In this document: positions 35,554 through 44,280 of the stretch, piece by piece | How positions within the stretch are numbered: position 1 is the stretch's first letter | How the letters are laid out: every line of letters begins with the position of its first letter | Assembly: GCA_015657635.1 (NCBI GenBank) | Contig: JACDQM010000067.1 | Coordinates: 1-61,213, forward strand | DNA from: Roseateles sp. | GTDB lineage: Bacteria > Pseudomonadota > Gammaproteobacteria > Burkholderiales > Burkholderiaceae_C | Direction of reading: 5' to 3' | Length of the DNA stretch: 61,213 nt | The notes under the pieces: generated by a model | What the model saw: the letters and a program-made list of their open reading frames with translations, nothing else | Told to the model about the DNA's origin: nothing | Database searches by the model: none | Program-made: the position numbers and the translations under genes

Positions 35554-36621
35554 TCAGTGGCCGTGCCGGTGATGCGCATCCGGGAAATGCGCGTGGCTGT
35601 GTTCCAGCGGCTCGTGCCGGTGCCAGTGGCTGTGGCGGGTGCCCGGCGACACGGGTTCGGCATGGGCGTGCTCATGGTGTGGGTCGCCAGCGCCGTGTAC
35701 ATGGCTATGGCTGTGCTCCAGCGGCTCATGGCGGTGCGCATGCACATGGCGCTCGCTCAGGTGCAGCGCCATCCCGAGCGCCATCAGGGCGGCAGCCAGC
35801 GCCAGCGTCACCGTCATCGGCTCGCCCAGCACCAGCACTGACAGCAAGGCACCGATGAAAGGCGCCAGCGAGAAATAGGCGCCGGTGCGCGCCGTGCCCA
35901 GATGGCGTAGCCCCAGCACGAACAACACCAGACTCAGGCCATAGCTGGCAAAGCCCAGCAGCGCCGCCGCCGTCACCGTGCCGGGCGCAGGCCACTCGGC
36001 ACCGGCCAGCAGCGCCAGCAGCAGATTGGTCGAGCCGGCCGCCAGGCCCTTGCTCATCGCGATGAAGCCGGCATCGTTGAGCGCCACCTTGCGGGTCAGG
36101 TTGTTGTCGAGCGCCCAGGCCGCACAGGCACCCACGACGGCCAGCGCCGGCAGCCAGGACAGCTCCGCCGTCTGCCCGCCCGGCTGCGACGGCCAGGCGA
36201 TCAGCAAACCGCCAGCGACGATGGCCAGCATGCCCAGGGCGATGCGCCGGTCGAAGTTCTCCTTGAAGACGAACCAGGCCAGCAGCGCGGTCAGCACACC
36301 TTCCAGGTTCAGCAGCAGCGAAGCGCTTGAGGCCGGCATGCCTGACAGCCCCAGCATCAGCAAGGCCGGGCCTAGGACGCCGCCCGTCACGATGGCGGCC
36401 AGCAGCCAGCGGCCCTCGCCCGGCGCCAGTTGCACGGCTGGCGCGCGGCTCAGGCGGCGCCAGCACCACAGGCCCAGCCCCGACCCCAGATAGAGCAAGG
36501 CCGCCAGCATCCAGGGGCTGGTCTGCGCCAGCAGCGGCTTGGCCAGCGGTGTTGCCGCGCCGAACAGCAAGGCGGCCAACAGCACTGCAGCAACGCCAGG
36601 CTCGGGGCGGAAGCGGCGCAT
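35554..36621 (-). CDS. EamA/DMT-family transporter with a long His-rich tail
   Basis: 355-residue protein. Residues 1-288 are a normal ten-helix EamA transporter. The last 66 residues are hydrophilic and contain 23 His. HRHEPLEHSH occurs twice in that tail, the second copy followed by AHFPDAHHRHGH. Such a tail would bind Zn, Ni or Co in the cytoplasm, so metal transport or metal gating is a reasonable guess, although the EamA family mostly moves metabolites. The DNA behind the two units is also a direct repeat (about 35592 and 35707). It follows a methyltransferase gene by 10 bp on the same strand. Confidence 0.88.
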   Translation of the reverse strand: MRRFRPEPGVAAVLLAALLFGAATPLAKPLLAQTSPWMLAALLYLGSGLGLWCWRRLSRAPAVQLAPGEGRWLLAAIVTGGVLGPALLMLGLSGMPASSASLLLNLEGVLTALLAWFVFKENFDRRIALGMLAIVAGGLLIAWPSQPGGQTAELSWLPALAVVGACAAWALDNNLTRKVALNDAGFIAMSKGLAAGSTNLLLALLAGAEWPAPGTVTAAALLGFASYGLSLVLFVLGLRHLGTARTGAYFSLAPFIGALLSVLVLGEPMTVTLALAAALMALGMALHLSERHVHAHRHEPLEHSHSHVHGAGDPHHEHAHAEPVSPGTRHSHWHRHEPLEHSHAHFPDAHHRHGH

Positions 36622-36631
36622 CGGCGGTCGC

Positions 36632-37270
36632 TCAGTGCAGCAGGCAGTGGCAGTAGACGAACTGCTGCACCGCGCCGGACGGCGTGAGGTGCGATTCGCT
36701 CAGGTGCTCCAGCAGCTCGAAGGCGCCGCCGAATTGCGCGTGCAGCGCGTCCGGCGCATAGCGCATCACCGGCAAACCGCTGCAATGCGTCGGGCCATCT
36801 GGCGCGAAAGCTGCCACGATCACATGGCCGCCGGGCCGCACCGCGCGGCGCACCTGCGCCACATAAGCCTCGCGCTGCGCCGGCTCGGTGAGGAAGTGAA
36901 ACACCGCACGGTCATGCCAGATGTCCCAGGCTTTCGCGGGCAGCGCGATCTGGGTGATATCGCCCTCCAGCCAGCGCACCGCTGCCGCACGCTGCTGCAA
37001 GCGGCGCCGCGCCACATCGAGCGCCGCGGCCGAGATATCGAGCACCGCCACCGAGAAGTCCTCGGGGGCGTCCAGCAGATCGTCGACCAGCGTCGAGGCG
37101 CCGCCGCCCACGTCGATCACGCGAGCCGCCTGCCCGGCGGCGATGCCGCGGATCAGCGCCAGCGACTGCTGCGCATGCCGCTGGAACCAGCTGACGGAAT
37201 CAGCCGGCTTGTCGCGGTAGACACGCTCCCAATGGCTCTTGGCAGGATCGGTGGGACGCGGCTCATTCAT
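36632..37270 (-). CDS. Class I SAM-dependent methyltransferase
   Basis: 212-residue Rossmann methyltransferase. Motif I is VIDVGGGASTLVDDLL; the acidic end of beta2 is VLDISAAAL; motif II/III regions are WLEGDITQIAL and RRAVRPGGHVIVAAF. The N-terminus SHWERVYRDKPADSVSWFQ is typical of a family that acts on small molecules, including thiopurine- or tellurite-type substrates. The real substrate is unknown. It lies downstream of the diguanylate cyclase gene and directly upstream of the His-tailed transporter. Confidence 0.86.
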   Translation of the reverse strand: MNEPRPTDPAKSHWERVYRDKPADSVSWFQRHAQQSLALIRGIAAGQAARVIDVGGGASTLVDDLLDAPEDFSVAVLDISAAALDVARRRLQQRAAAVRWLEGDITQIALPAKAWDIWHDRAVFHFLTEPAQREAYVAQVRRAVRPGGHVIVAAFAPDGPTHCSGLPVMRYAPDALHAQFGGAFELLEHLSESHLTPSGAVQQFVYCHCLLH

Positions 37271-37323
37271 GCAAAGGCTCCATCAAAGAGGACCACCCGC
37301 GCATTGTCGCCACAGGCCGGAAA

Positions 37324-38469
37324 TCACGCCGAGCCGACGAACTCGCGCTCGGTCCAGACCGCAGACTCCGGCGCATCGCAGACCACGCGGTTGCGCCCGC
37401 CATGCTTGGCCGCGTAGAGCGCCTGATCGGCGGAAGCCACCAGCCGCTCGGCCAACTTGCCCGGCGATTGCCCCGCTGTCTCGCCGCCCAGCATGGCCAG
37501 GCCGATGGAGATGGTCAGGCCGATGCCGTCGCCCGAGGCGGCCAGCAGGCGGCGCTCGGCAATGCTGGCGCGGATGCGCTCGGCGATCTCGCGGGCGAAG
37601 AAGCCCGGCGTGCGCGGCAGCAGCACGACGAACTCCTCACCGCCATAGCGAGCGATGGTGTCGCCGGCACGCAGCTGGCTGCGGATGGCTTCGCCGATGG
37701 TGCGCAGCACCTCGTCGCCGGTCTGGTGGCCATGCGTGTCGTTGATGCGCTTGAAGTGGTCGATGTCCAGGAACATGCAGGCCAGCGGATGCCGGTAGCG
37801 CCGCGCCTGCGCGATCTCGATGCCGCAGCGGTGCTCGAAATAACGCCGGTTGTGGACCCCCGTCAGCATGTCGGTCAGGCCGGCCAGCTTGAGGCGCTCC
37901 TGGTTGAGCGCACTCTCCAGGCAGACCGCCACGATATCGGCCAGGCGTTCCAGAAAGCGGGTGCCGGCGGCAGCGTCATAGCGCTCGGCACTGCGGCTGC
38001 CGAAATGCAGGCTGCCGATCAGCTCGCCATGGCGCGACAGCGGCAGCAGCGCCACCGAGGCAAGCGGCCCGTCCGCGGCATCGAACAGTCCGGCGTGGCT
38101 GGTGGCGTCGAAGGCGCCAAGCCAGGGCTGCAGCTCGTCGCCGTACAGCGCACGCATCGCAAAGGCAGACTGGCTCAGGTCCAGCCCCGCCAGCAACTGG
38201 GCCGAGGGCTCGCGCAGCTCGCTCTCGAGGATGCGGCGGATCTCCTGCTCGGGGTCCAGCAGCGTCAGCGTCACCGCCTCGATGCCGAAAGCCAGCTTGT
38301 ATTCGCCCAACAGCAGGCGCAGCAGTTCCAACACCGAGGCCGCGCCGATCAGCCGGTGTTCCAGCTGCTCGAAGCGGCGCATCTTGTCCTCGTTGGACCG
38401 GGCCTCGCGCAGCAGGGCCTCCAACTGGCGGCGCAGCGCCTGGTTCTCTGCCTGAAGATCACTGAGCAT
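37324..38469 (-). CDS. GAF/DUF484-like sensor diguanylate cyclase (GGDEF)
   Basis: 381-residue cytoplasmic protein that makes cyclic di-GMP. An N-terminal coiled coil (SDLQAENQALRRQLEALL) leads to a GAF-like sensor domain (about 45-200) and then GGDEF. The active site is GGEEF (ARYGGEEFVVLL). The product-inhibition I-site RxxD is intact, five residues before it (RAGDTIARY). GAF entry FLDIDHFKRINDTHGHQ carries the metal-binding Asp and substrate-binding residues. Start at 38469 (MLSDLQAEN); a longer in-frame extension to 38577 is not supported. No EAL domain. Confidence 0.92.
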   Translation of the reverse strand: MLSDLQAENQALRRQLEALLREARSNEDKMRRFEQLEHRLIGAASVLELLRLLLGEYKLAFGIEAVTLTLLDPEQEIRRILESELREPSAQLLAGLDLSQSAFAMRALYGDELQPWLGAFDATSHAGLFDAADGPLASVALLPLSRHGELIGSLHFGSRSAERYDAAAGTRFLERLADIVAVCLESALNQERLKLAGLTDMLTGVHNRRYFEHRCGIEIAQARRYRHPLACMFLDIDHFKRINDTHGHQTGDEVLRTIGEAIRSQLRAGDTIARYGGEEFVVLLPRTPGFFAREIAERIRASIAERRLLAASGDGIGLTISIGLAMLGGETAGQSPGKLAERLVASADQALYAAKHGGRNRVVCDAPESAVWTEREFVGSA

Positions 38470-38689
38470 CGTGTGTGCCGTCGCCCTTCGTCGCGTCGCT
38501 CGCTTGATCGATCGATGAACCGGTGCTGCCGCGCATTCGGCCGCCGAGGCAACTTCGCGCCCCGCAGGTTCCCCCACTCACTCCAGCGCCGACTGTATCG
38601 GCGAAATGCAGCTCTCTCGCCGAACCCGCGGTCGACGCTGTCACGCAACGCAACTTTGGCGAGCACCCTGCAAGACAGGCAATTCGCGC

Positions 38690-38750
38690 CGCACTTGCAT
38701 TTATTTATTGTTTAAAGATAATTTCTTGGTATTTAACAGAAACTTGCAAC
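38690..38750 (+). promoter_or_regulatory. AT-rich promoter region of the DUF2975 operon
   Basis: The only strongly AT-rich tract of the neighbourhood (38697-38745) lies just before the DUF2975 ATG. It contains GTTTAAAGAT and, facing it, GTATTTAAC, an imperfect inverted repeat that could bind the co-encoded XRE regulator. The rest of the 285-bp divergent gap (38470-38690) shows no gene. Confidence 0.45.
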
Positions 38751-38754
38751 GCCC

Positions 38755-39315
38755 ATGCGCGCCACACCGACCGCCTCCTTTCCTGGCTTGCCGCGCATCC
38801 AGCGCCTGGCGCGCTGCGTGCGCCTGATGTGCCTGCTGGGCATTGGTGTCGCCCTGGCGCTGCCGCTGGCGCTGTGGGGCCAGCCGGACTGGCTCAGCGA
38901 GGTGGTGCAGCGGGAATGGGGCCTGCGCGGGCAGCCGTTCCAGCTGGACGCGCAGGCCCGCAGCTTCGGACTGCTGGCCTGCGCCCTGCCAAGCTTGCTG
39001 CTGGGCTATCTGCTGTGGCAGCTGTACGCGCTGTTCGGCCGCTACCAGTGCGGCGAAGTCTGGACGCTGGAATGCGCCGTGCTGCTGCGCCGGGCCGCCT
39101 TGGCAATGACAGCGCTGGCGCCGGCCCTGCCGCTGTCCAAGACCTTGTCCATCCTGGCGCTGACCCTGGGCAATCCGCCGGGCCAGCGCATGCTGAACCT
39201 GAGTTTCTCCGGACAGGACTACCTCACGCTGCTGCTCGGCCTGGTGCTGCTGGCGATTGCCACCGTGATGCGCGAAGCCGTGCGCATGGCCGAGGAAAAC
39301 GCGGAGTTCGTCTGA
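38755..39315 (+). CDS. DUF2975 membrane protein
   Basis: 186-residue integral membrane protein with four hydrophobic helices (about 24-45, 72-95, 110-130, 155-175). The order and the FGRYQCGEVWTLECAVLLRRAALAM loop between helices 2 and 3 match DUF2975. In Bacillus and many other bacteria a DUF2975 gene is paired with a small XRE regulator, as here: the stop overlaps the ATG of the XRE gene (TGATG). Function unknown. Confidence 0.82.
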   Translation: MRATPTASFPGLPRIQRLARCVRLMCLLGIGVALALPLALWGQPDWLSEVVQREWGLRGQPFQLDAQARSFGLLACALPSLLLGYLLWQLYALFGRYQCGEVWTLECAVLLRRAALAMTALAPALPLSKTLSILALTLGNPPGQRMLNLSFSGQDYLTLLLGLVLLAIATVMREAVRMAEENAEFV

Positions 39316-39557
39316 TGCCCATCATCGTCACCCTGGACATGATGCTGGCGCGGCGCAAGATGCGTTCCCGCGAACTGGCCGAGGCGGTAGGCATGACCGA
39401 GGCCAACCTTTCGCTGCTGAAGTCCGGCAAGGTACGCGGCGTGCGTTTTGAGACGCTGGCGCGCATTTGCAAGGTGCTGGACTGCCAGCCTGGCGACCTG
39501 CTCAGCCATGTGCCAGGCCCCGACGGCGAGGACGGGCCGGACGGCCCCGACGCATGA
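39315..39557 (+). CDS. Small XRE/Cro-CI family regulator (YozG-like)
   Basis: 80 residues, almost entirely one helix-turn-helix domain: LARRKMRSRELAEAVGMTEANL, then SLLKSGKVRGVRFETLARIC and LDCQPGDLL. This is the short regulator type that accompanies DUF2975 proteins. A tail PGPDGEDGPDGPDA is acidic and probably disordered. It overlaps both neighbours (start in the DUF2975 stop, stop in the next ATG), so all are in one operon. Confidence 0.87.
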   Translation: MPIIVTLDMMLARRKMRSRELAEAVGMTEANLSLLKSGKVRGVRFETLARICKVLDCQPGDLLSHVPGPDGEDGPDGPDA

Positions 39558-40180
39558 GCCCCAGCCTGCGCACGGCTGCGCGCCACCTCCCAATCCTGCT
39601 GCTGGTGCTGCTCTTGCACGCATTGCTGCTGAGCCAGCTGCTGCGAACGCGCGCCGACGTGCGCCAGCCACCCATTGCCGCGGCCGAGCCTGGCGTGCTG
39701 CTGCGCCTGCTGCCACTGCCTGCGGTGCAGCGGCCCAGCCCGGCCGACGCTGCGCGAGCCCGGCCGGCCGGCACAAACGCCCGGCGTGCAGGCGCGCCCA
39801 GCGCGCTGGCCGCCGCTTCCAGCCCGTCGAGCGTCGCAGCGGCCGAGCCGGCGCCGAGCGCGACGCCCGAGACGCCGCCAGCCACGCTGGCGGGCACGAC
39901 AGCGTCTGGCCCCGCCAGCGCCCCCCTCCCCTCGCTGCTGGACAGCGAAGGCACGCGCCGCGCGATACGCCAGGCCAGCCGCGAGCCGCTGCTGGCCGAA
40001 CGTGCGGCATCGGCCAGCGACAACCCCGGCCGCCTCAACAGCCAGCAGCGCCTGGCCAAGGGCATCGCCGCCGGCGGCGACGGCGACTGCCTGAAGGGCG
40101 AGTACGCTGGCGCCGGCATGGGTCTGCTGAGTCTGCCCTTCTGGGTGCTGGCCGAAGCGCGCGGCAAATGCCGACGTTAG
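39554..40180 (+). CDS. Membrane-anchored protein of unknown function, Ala/Pro-rich linker
   Basis: 208 residues; family not recognised. An uncleaved-looking N-terminal anchor (LPILLLVLLLHALLLSQLL) is followed by about 95 residues rich in Ala, Pro and Ser, and by a compact C-terminal part with two Cys (GDGDCLKGEYAG and the end ARGKCRR). The arrangement of anchor, long flexible linker and small periplasmic domain recalls TonB-like architecture, but I see no TonB motif. It is coupled to the XRE gene (ATGA) and followed after 44 bp by another exported unknown protein. Confidence 0.7.
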   Translation: MSPSLRTAARHLPILLLVLLLHALLLSQLLRTRADVRQPPIAAAEPGVLLRLLPLPAVQRPSPADAARARPAGTNARRAGAPSALAAASSPSSVAAAEPAPSATPETPPATLAGTTASGPASAPLPSLLDSEGTRRAIRQASREPLLAERAASASDNPGRLNSQQRLAKGIAAGGDGDCLKGEYAGAGMGLLSLPFWVLAEARGKCRR

Positions 40181-40224
40181 CCGCAGCACCACTTTCCTCT
40201 CAATTCCAGATCGGAACCCCGCGC

Positions 40225-41016
40225 ATGAAGCCCTCCCTCCAACGCCGCCTGGCCCCGCTGTGCCTTCCCCTGCTGCTGAGCCTGGCCAGCGCCACGGCAC
40301 TGGCACAGAGCAGCGAGCCCGCTGCCGCAGTGCAAAGACTCGACGAGGTGAGCGTCGCCCTGGTCAAGGACCCGGCGATCATGCCGTACGCCCGCATGAA
40401 CGAGTTCCTGGGCCAGCTGGGCCGGGTCGGTCAGGGCCTGTTCCGCATGGACTTCAAACTCAGCGCCAAGGATCCAGCCCGGCCACTGCATGCACCCAAG
40501 CTGGCGATCCTGACCGACGAGCGGAACCTGCCGATCACATTCGATGCACAGGGCCGATTCGAGCTGCCCGTGCTGCCGGCCGCTGAAGCCAAGACGGCCG
40601 ACCTGGCCACCAACCAGCCCAAGGGCAGCCTCGCGATCGCCGGCCAGCTGCACCTGACCGTGCCCGCCGACAAGCTGGACATGGCCACCGTGCGCCGTGT
40701 GATGGCGGTAGCCAGGCAGGCGCGCAGCGAGCTGCTGCCCTGGTACCTGCGCTGGATGTTCCCCCAGGTCGGCGGTGTGCGGGTCTGCAGCGCCCAGCCT
40801 CAGTGGGAGCTGGAGTGGCGCGAAGCCGGGCAACTGCTGGGCGTGCCGCTGAGCGCCGACGCCAGGGACCGCGACCCCAATGCGCCCACCGGCAAGCCCG
40901 GCAATCCCTGCGCCACGCTCACCGGCGACGAGAGCTGGCCCGATGCGGCACGGCTGCTCGCGCCGGCCGATGCGCGCTTGAGCGTGCGGCTGGCCAGCAG
41001 CCGGCAGGGTTCATGA
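40225..41016 (+). CDS. Exported protein of unknown function
   Basis: 263 residues with a clear Sec signal peptide (LPLLLSLASATALAQ). The mature part has no family I recognise. It includes MNEFLGQLGRVGQGLFRMDF, a region with alternating hydrophobic residues (LPITFDAQGRFELPVLP), one Trp-rich helix (LLPWYLRWMFPQ) and two Cys (RVCSAQ, NPCATL) that could pair in the periplasm. It probably shares the operon with the three preceding genes. Confidence 0.7.
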   Translation: MKPSLQRRLAPLCLPLLLSLASATALAQSSEPAAAVQRLDEVSVALVKDPAIMPYARMNEFLGQLGRVGQGLFRMDFKLSAKDPARPLHAPKLAILTDERNLPITFDAQGRFELPVLPAAEAKTADLATNQPKGSLAIAGQLHLTVPADKLDMATVRRVMAVARQARSELLPWYLRWMFPQVGGVRVCSAQPQWELEWREAGQLLGVPLSADARDRDPNAPTGKPGNPCATLTGDESWPDAARLLAPADARLSVRLASSRQGS

Positions 41017-41061
41017 GCCTCATCACCGCAGGCAAGACGCTCGAAGTTCGGGCCTTGCAGC

Positions 41062-41856
41062 TCACTGGGCGGGCGCCGCAGTCGCCAGCGGCACGCCTGG
41101 CAGCCAGCGCTGATGGATGATGGCGTAGCTGCCATCGCGCTTCATTTCATCCAGCACCTGCTGCCAGCGCTGCACCACCGCCGCCGGTGTGCCCCTCGAG
41201 AAGGCGATGTACAACAGAGCCTCGGAGATCTTGACGATGGGCTGCGGCGGGTCTGCCACCAGCCCGGCCATGCGCATGCTCTCGGCCACGGTGCTTTCGT
41301 CCATCGCGATGACCACGCTTCGATTGGCCAGCAACATGCGCATGGCATCTGCCGGCGAGGCGACGGGCAGCAGGTTGGTGAACCCGCGCGCCCTCAGGTC
41401 CTGATGCACATACCACTCGCGCGGCACCATGATTTCCTTGACCTTGCGCGCATCGTCCAGGGTTCGAATGCCGGTCTGCTCACCGCGGCGCGCATACAGA
41501 TGGGCGCGGGTGGCGCTGATCGGGCCGACCCACTGAAACAGCGATTCACGCTCGGCGGAGCGCGCAGTCACGAAAAGTCCGACCCAGGCTTCAGTCTGAG
41601 CAGCCCTGTAGCCGCGCGCCCAAGGCACCACCTCAATCGGCACCTCGGTCTTGAGGCGCCGCTGGATCTCGAGCACCAGTTCCACCGACAGGCCGGCAGG
41701 GCGTCCCTTGATGGTGTAGTTGTAGGGCGGGTATTCCTCGGTGTAGAGCCGCAGCGCCGGCTCGTTCGCCCATGTGGGGTCGGCCAGAAACTGAGAAGCC
41801 AGCAAGGCCAGGGCCGCGACAAGTCGCCGTCCGACGAAGCAATTCAAGGCGTCCAT
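41062..41856 (-). CDS. Periplasmic solute-binding protein, family 3 (amino-acid type)
   Basis: 264 residues with a signal peptide ending near TWANE. The mature part starts LRLYTEEYPPYNYTIKGRPAGLSVELVLEI, the usual SBP_bac_3 opening, and AYIIHQRWLPG-like end is present. An ideal AGGAGG lies 8 bases before the ATG at 41856. No permease or ATPase gene is adjacent, so it is an orphan binding protein; such proteins of this length in beta-proteobacteria often resemble the sensor domains of regulators rather than working transporters. Confidence 0.85.
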   Translation of the reverse strand: MDALNCFVGRRLVAALALLASQFLADPTWANEPALRLYTEEYPPYNYTIKGRPAGLSVELVLEIQRRLKTEVPIEVVPWARGYRAAQTEAWVGLFVTARSAERESLFQWVGPISATRAHLYARRGEQTGIRTLDDARKVKEIMVPREWYVHQDLRARGFTNLLPVASPADAMRMLLANRSVVIAMDESTVAESMRMAGLVADPPQPIVKISEALLYIAFSRGTPAAVVQRWQQVLDEMKRDGSYAIIHQRWLPGVPLATAAPAQ

Positions 41857-41938
41857 CTCATGCCTCCTGATCGTCACTGCGGACCGCCGCTCGTGCGCCG
41901 GCAGTCGCGGCCTCATCTTAGCAACGACCGCTTCTGCC

Positions 41939-42403
41939 TCAGGCAATGTGCTTTTCAAAGCACACGCTGCTGGGGTCCCCCACATAGGGACCGAAAGGCT
42001 CGATGCGCTGGAAGCCGAAAGCTTCGTACAGGCGCATCGCGGGCAGCTGGCGAAAGCCGGTCTCCAGGCACAACCGCGTGAAGCCCTCGGTCCGCGCGTG
42101 GGCCTGCAGGGCTTCGAGCAAGGCCCGCGCCACGCCGTGGCGGCGCGCATCGGCGCGCACGAACATGCGGCGCAGCTCGGTGCTGTGCGCATCCAGCGGG
42201 CGATGTGCACCCATGCCCACCAACTCATCACCCAACCAGGCCAGCAGGTAGATGCCGTGTGGCGGGGTGGGCTCGTTGCCCGGCCAGGGTGCGTCTGGCG
42301 CGTGCAACTCCGGATAGAGCGCGCGGGCCTCGATCGCAGCCTGCCGCAGCAGCGACAACGCCGCCTCACCCTGCGGATCGGCAGCCCCGATGCTGAGCGT
42401 CAT
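41939..42403 (-). CDS. GNAT-family N-acetyltransferase
   Basis: 154-residue acetyltransferase. The acetyl-CoA pyrophosphate loop is RADARRHGVARALLEAL (R-x2-G-x-A/G form), followed by FTRLCLETGFRQLPAMRLYEAFGF, the typical beta5-alpha4 end. The ATG overlaps the stop of the acyl-CoA synthetase gene by 4 bp, so they are co-translated. Acceptor unknown. Confidence 0.88.
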   Translation of the reverse strand: MTLSIGAADPQGEAALSLLRQAAIEARALYPELHAPDAPWPGNEPTPPHGIYLLAWLGDELVGMGAHRPLDAHSTELRRMFVRADARRHGVARALLEALQAHARTEGFTRLCLETGFRQLPAMRLYEAFGFQRIEPFGPYVGDPSSVCFEKHIA

Positions 42404-44166
42404 GCCGGCGCGCGAGCGCGGGCGCGCTCTTCTTCCTGCAGCTTCAAGACCCGGCGCTGCAGCTTGCCGGTGGTGGTCATCGGCAAGCTGGCGATGAACT
42501 CGATCTCCTTGGGATATTCATAGGGTGCGAGCTGGCCCTTCACATGCGTCTGCAACTGCTGAACCAGGGCCGGCGTGCCGGCATGGCCGGCGGCCAGCAC
42601 CACATAGGCCTTCACCACCGCGCCGCGCTCGGGGTCGGGCTTGGGCACGACGGCGGCATTGGCCACTGCCGGGTGCTTGACCAGGCAGTTCTCGATTTCG
42701 CTGGGGCCGATGCGGTAGCCCGCGGCCTTGAATACATCGTCGCTGCGGCCCTGGTACCAGAGGTAGCCCTCGGCATCCTGAATGGCCATATCACCGGTGC
42801 GGCACCAGCTGTCCAGCGGGTCGCCGGTGTACTTGGCACGGGTGGCGTCGTCGCGCCGCCAATAGCCCAGGAAGAACACCGGATCAAGATCACCGTGCAG
42901 GTCGCGGCGGTGCACCGCCACATCGCCGGCCACGCCTGGGGGACAGGTCTTGCCGTCGTCGTCGATCACCGCCACGCGGTGGCCCGGGTAGGCACGCCCC
43001 ATGCTGCCGGGCCGCGCTGGCCACAGGCGGCTGCAGTTGCCGATCACATAGTTGATTTCGGTCTGGCCGAACATCTCGTTGACGGTCAGGCCCAGCTGCT
43101 GCTCGCAGTAGGAAAAAACAGCATCGCCCACCGCCTCGCCAGCGCTCATGATGGCCTGCAGGCGCAGCTGCGGATACTGCTCGCGCGGTCGCGGCACGGC
43201 CTTCATCATGGCTTTCAGCGCGGTCGGGAACAGGAAGGTGTGGGTCACCCCATGGCCCTGCATCAGCTCGAAGGCCTTCTCGGGGCCGAAGCGGCCCTGG
43301 TAGGCGACGATGGGCCGGCCAAAGTAGAGCGTGGGCAGCAGCGCATCCATCAGCCCGCCGGTCCAGGCCCAGTCGGCCGGGCTCCACAGCACCGCTTCGC
43401 TCGGCTTGGCTGCATCGCCGGGATCAAAACCGAACCAGTTCTGACTGGCGATGAAGCCGCTCAGATTGCCGATCAGCGCGCGCTGAGGAATCAGCGCGCC
43501 CTTGGGTGGGCCGGTGGTGCCGCTGGTGTAGATCAGCACCGCCGCGTCGTCGGCGCGCGTGTCCACCGGCGTGAAGCGGGCGGCCTCGGCCTGCAGCGAA
43601 GCCATCCAGTCGAGCTCGCCTTCCTGCAGCGTGCCGGCCTCGGCGCCGACCGCGGTGACCTGGCGCAGCGCCGGGCAACTGGCACGCACAGCGCGCAGTG
43701 ACGGCAGGCAGCCGGCTTCCACGATGGCCAGCACGGCCGCGCTGTCCTGCAGCCGGTATTCCAGCGCCTCGGGGCCGAACAGCATCGACAGCGGCATGGC
43801 CACCGCGCCGAGCTGCTGGATGGCGATATGCGCCACGGCCGTCTCGAAGCGCTGCGGCAGCACGATGGCCACGCGATCACCCCGTTGCACGCCCTGCGCG
43901 TGAAGCACATTGGACAGGCGATGGGCCGCGCGCTGCAGCTGGCCGTAGCTGTAATGCGCGCGGCAGCCGGCCTCGGTCTCGAACAGAATCGCCATCGCCT
44001 CTGGCGTCTCGCGCGCCCAGCGGCCGCAGCAGGCCTCGGCGATATTGAAACGCTCGGGCACCTGCCAGCGGAAATCGGCATGGATGGCGGCGTAACGGTC
44101 TTCGCCGGCAGCTGCGCCCCTGAGGGGTGCACCCAAGCTGCGGCCTTGTTGTTTCTTGTTTGGCAT
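42400..44166 (-). CDS. AMP-forming acyl-CoA synthetase (acetyl/medium-chain type)
   Basis: 588-residue ANL-superfamily enzyme that activates a carboxylic acid to its CoA ester through an acyl-adenylate. The phosphate-binding loop is YTSGTTGPPKGAL; the adenylate motifs MFGQTEINYVIG and WCRTGDMAIQD follow; the hinge and catalytic Lys regions are GRSDDVFKAAGYRIGPSEIE and MTTTGKLQRR. The overall pattern fits the acyl-CoA synthetases related to acetyl-CoA synthetase/ACSM rather than long-chain FadD. Coupled to a GNAT gene. Confidence 0.9.
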   Translation of the reverse strand: MPNKKQQGRSLGAPLRGAAAGEDRYAAIHADFRWQVPERFNIAEACCGRWARETPEAMAILFETEAGCRAHYSYGQLQRAAHRLSNVLHAQGVQRGDRVAIVLPQRFETAVAHIAIQQLGAVAMPLSMLFGPEALEYRLQDSAAVLAIVEAGCLPSLRAVRASCPALRQVTAVGAEAGTLQEGELDWMASLQAEAARFTPVDTRADDAAVLIYTSGTTGPPKGALIPQRALIGNLSGFIASQNWFGFDPGDAAKPSEAVLWSPADWAWTGGLMDALLPTLYFGRPIVAYQGRFGPEKAFELMQGHGVTHTFLFPTALKAMMKAVPRPREQYPQLRLQAIMSAGEAVGDAVFSYCEQQLGLTVNEMFGQTEINYVIGNCSRLWPARPGSMGRAYPGHRVAVIDDDGKTCPPGVAGDVAVHRRDLHGDLDPVFFLGYWRRDDATRAKYTGDPLDSWCRTGDMAIQDAEGYLWYQGRSDDVFKAAGYRIGPSEIENCLVKHPAVANAAVVPKPDPERGAVVKAYVVLAAGHAGTPALVQQLQTHVKGQLAPYEYPKEIEFIASLPMTTTGKLQRRVLKLQEEERARARAPA

Positions 44167-44280
44167 TCGGACTCCTCAGGGCTTCCCCCCGCTGCTTCAG
44201 GCCAGCGGCGAAGCGTAGCCACGCCGCGCCGCCAGCCAGCCTATGGCTTACCCCAGGCCGCCGGCGCCTAAACTGCCGCC

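Noticed and set aside
38755..39557. Toxin-antitoxin pair
   Set aside because: DUF2975 is a multi-helix membrane protein and the XRE gene comes second; this is the known DUF2975/YozG-like arrangement with no evidence of toxicity.
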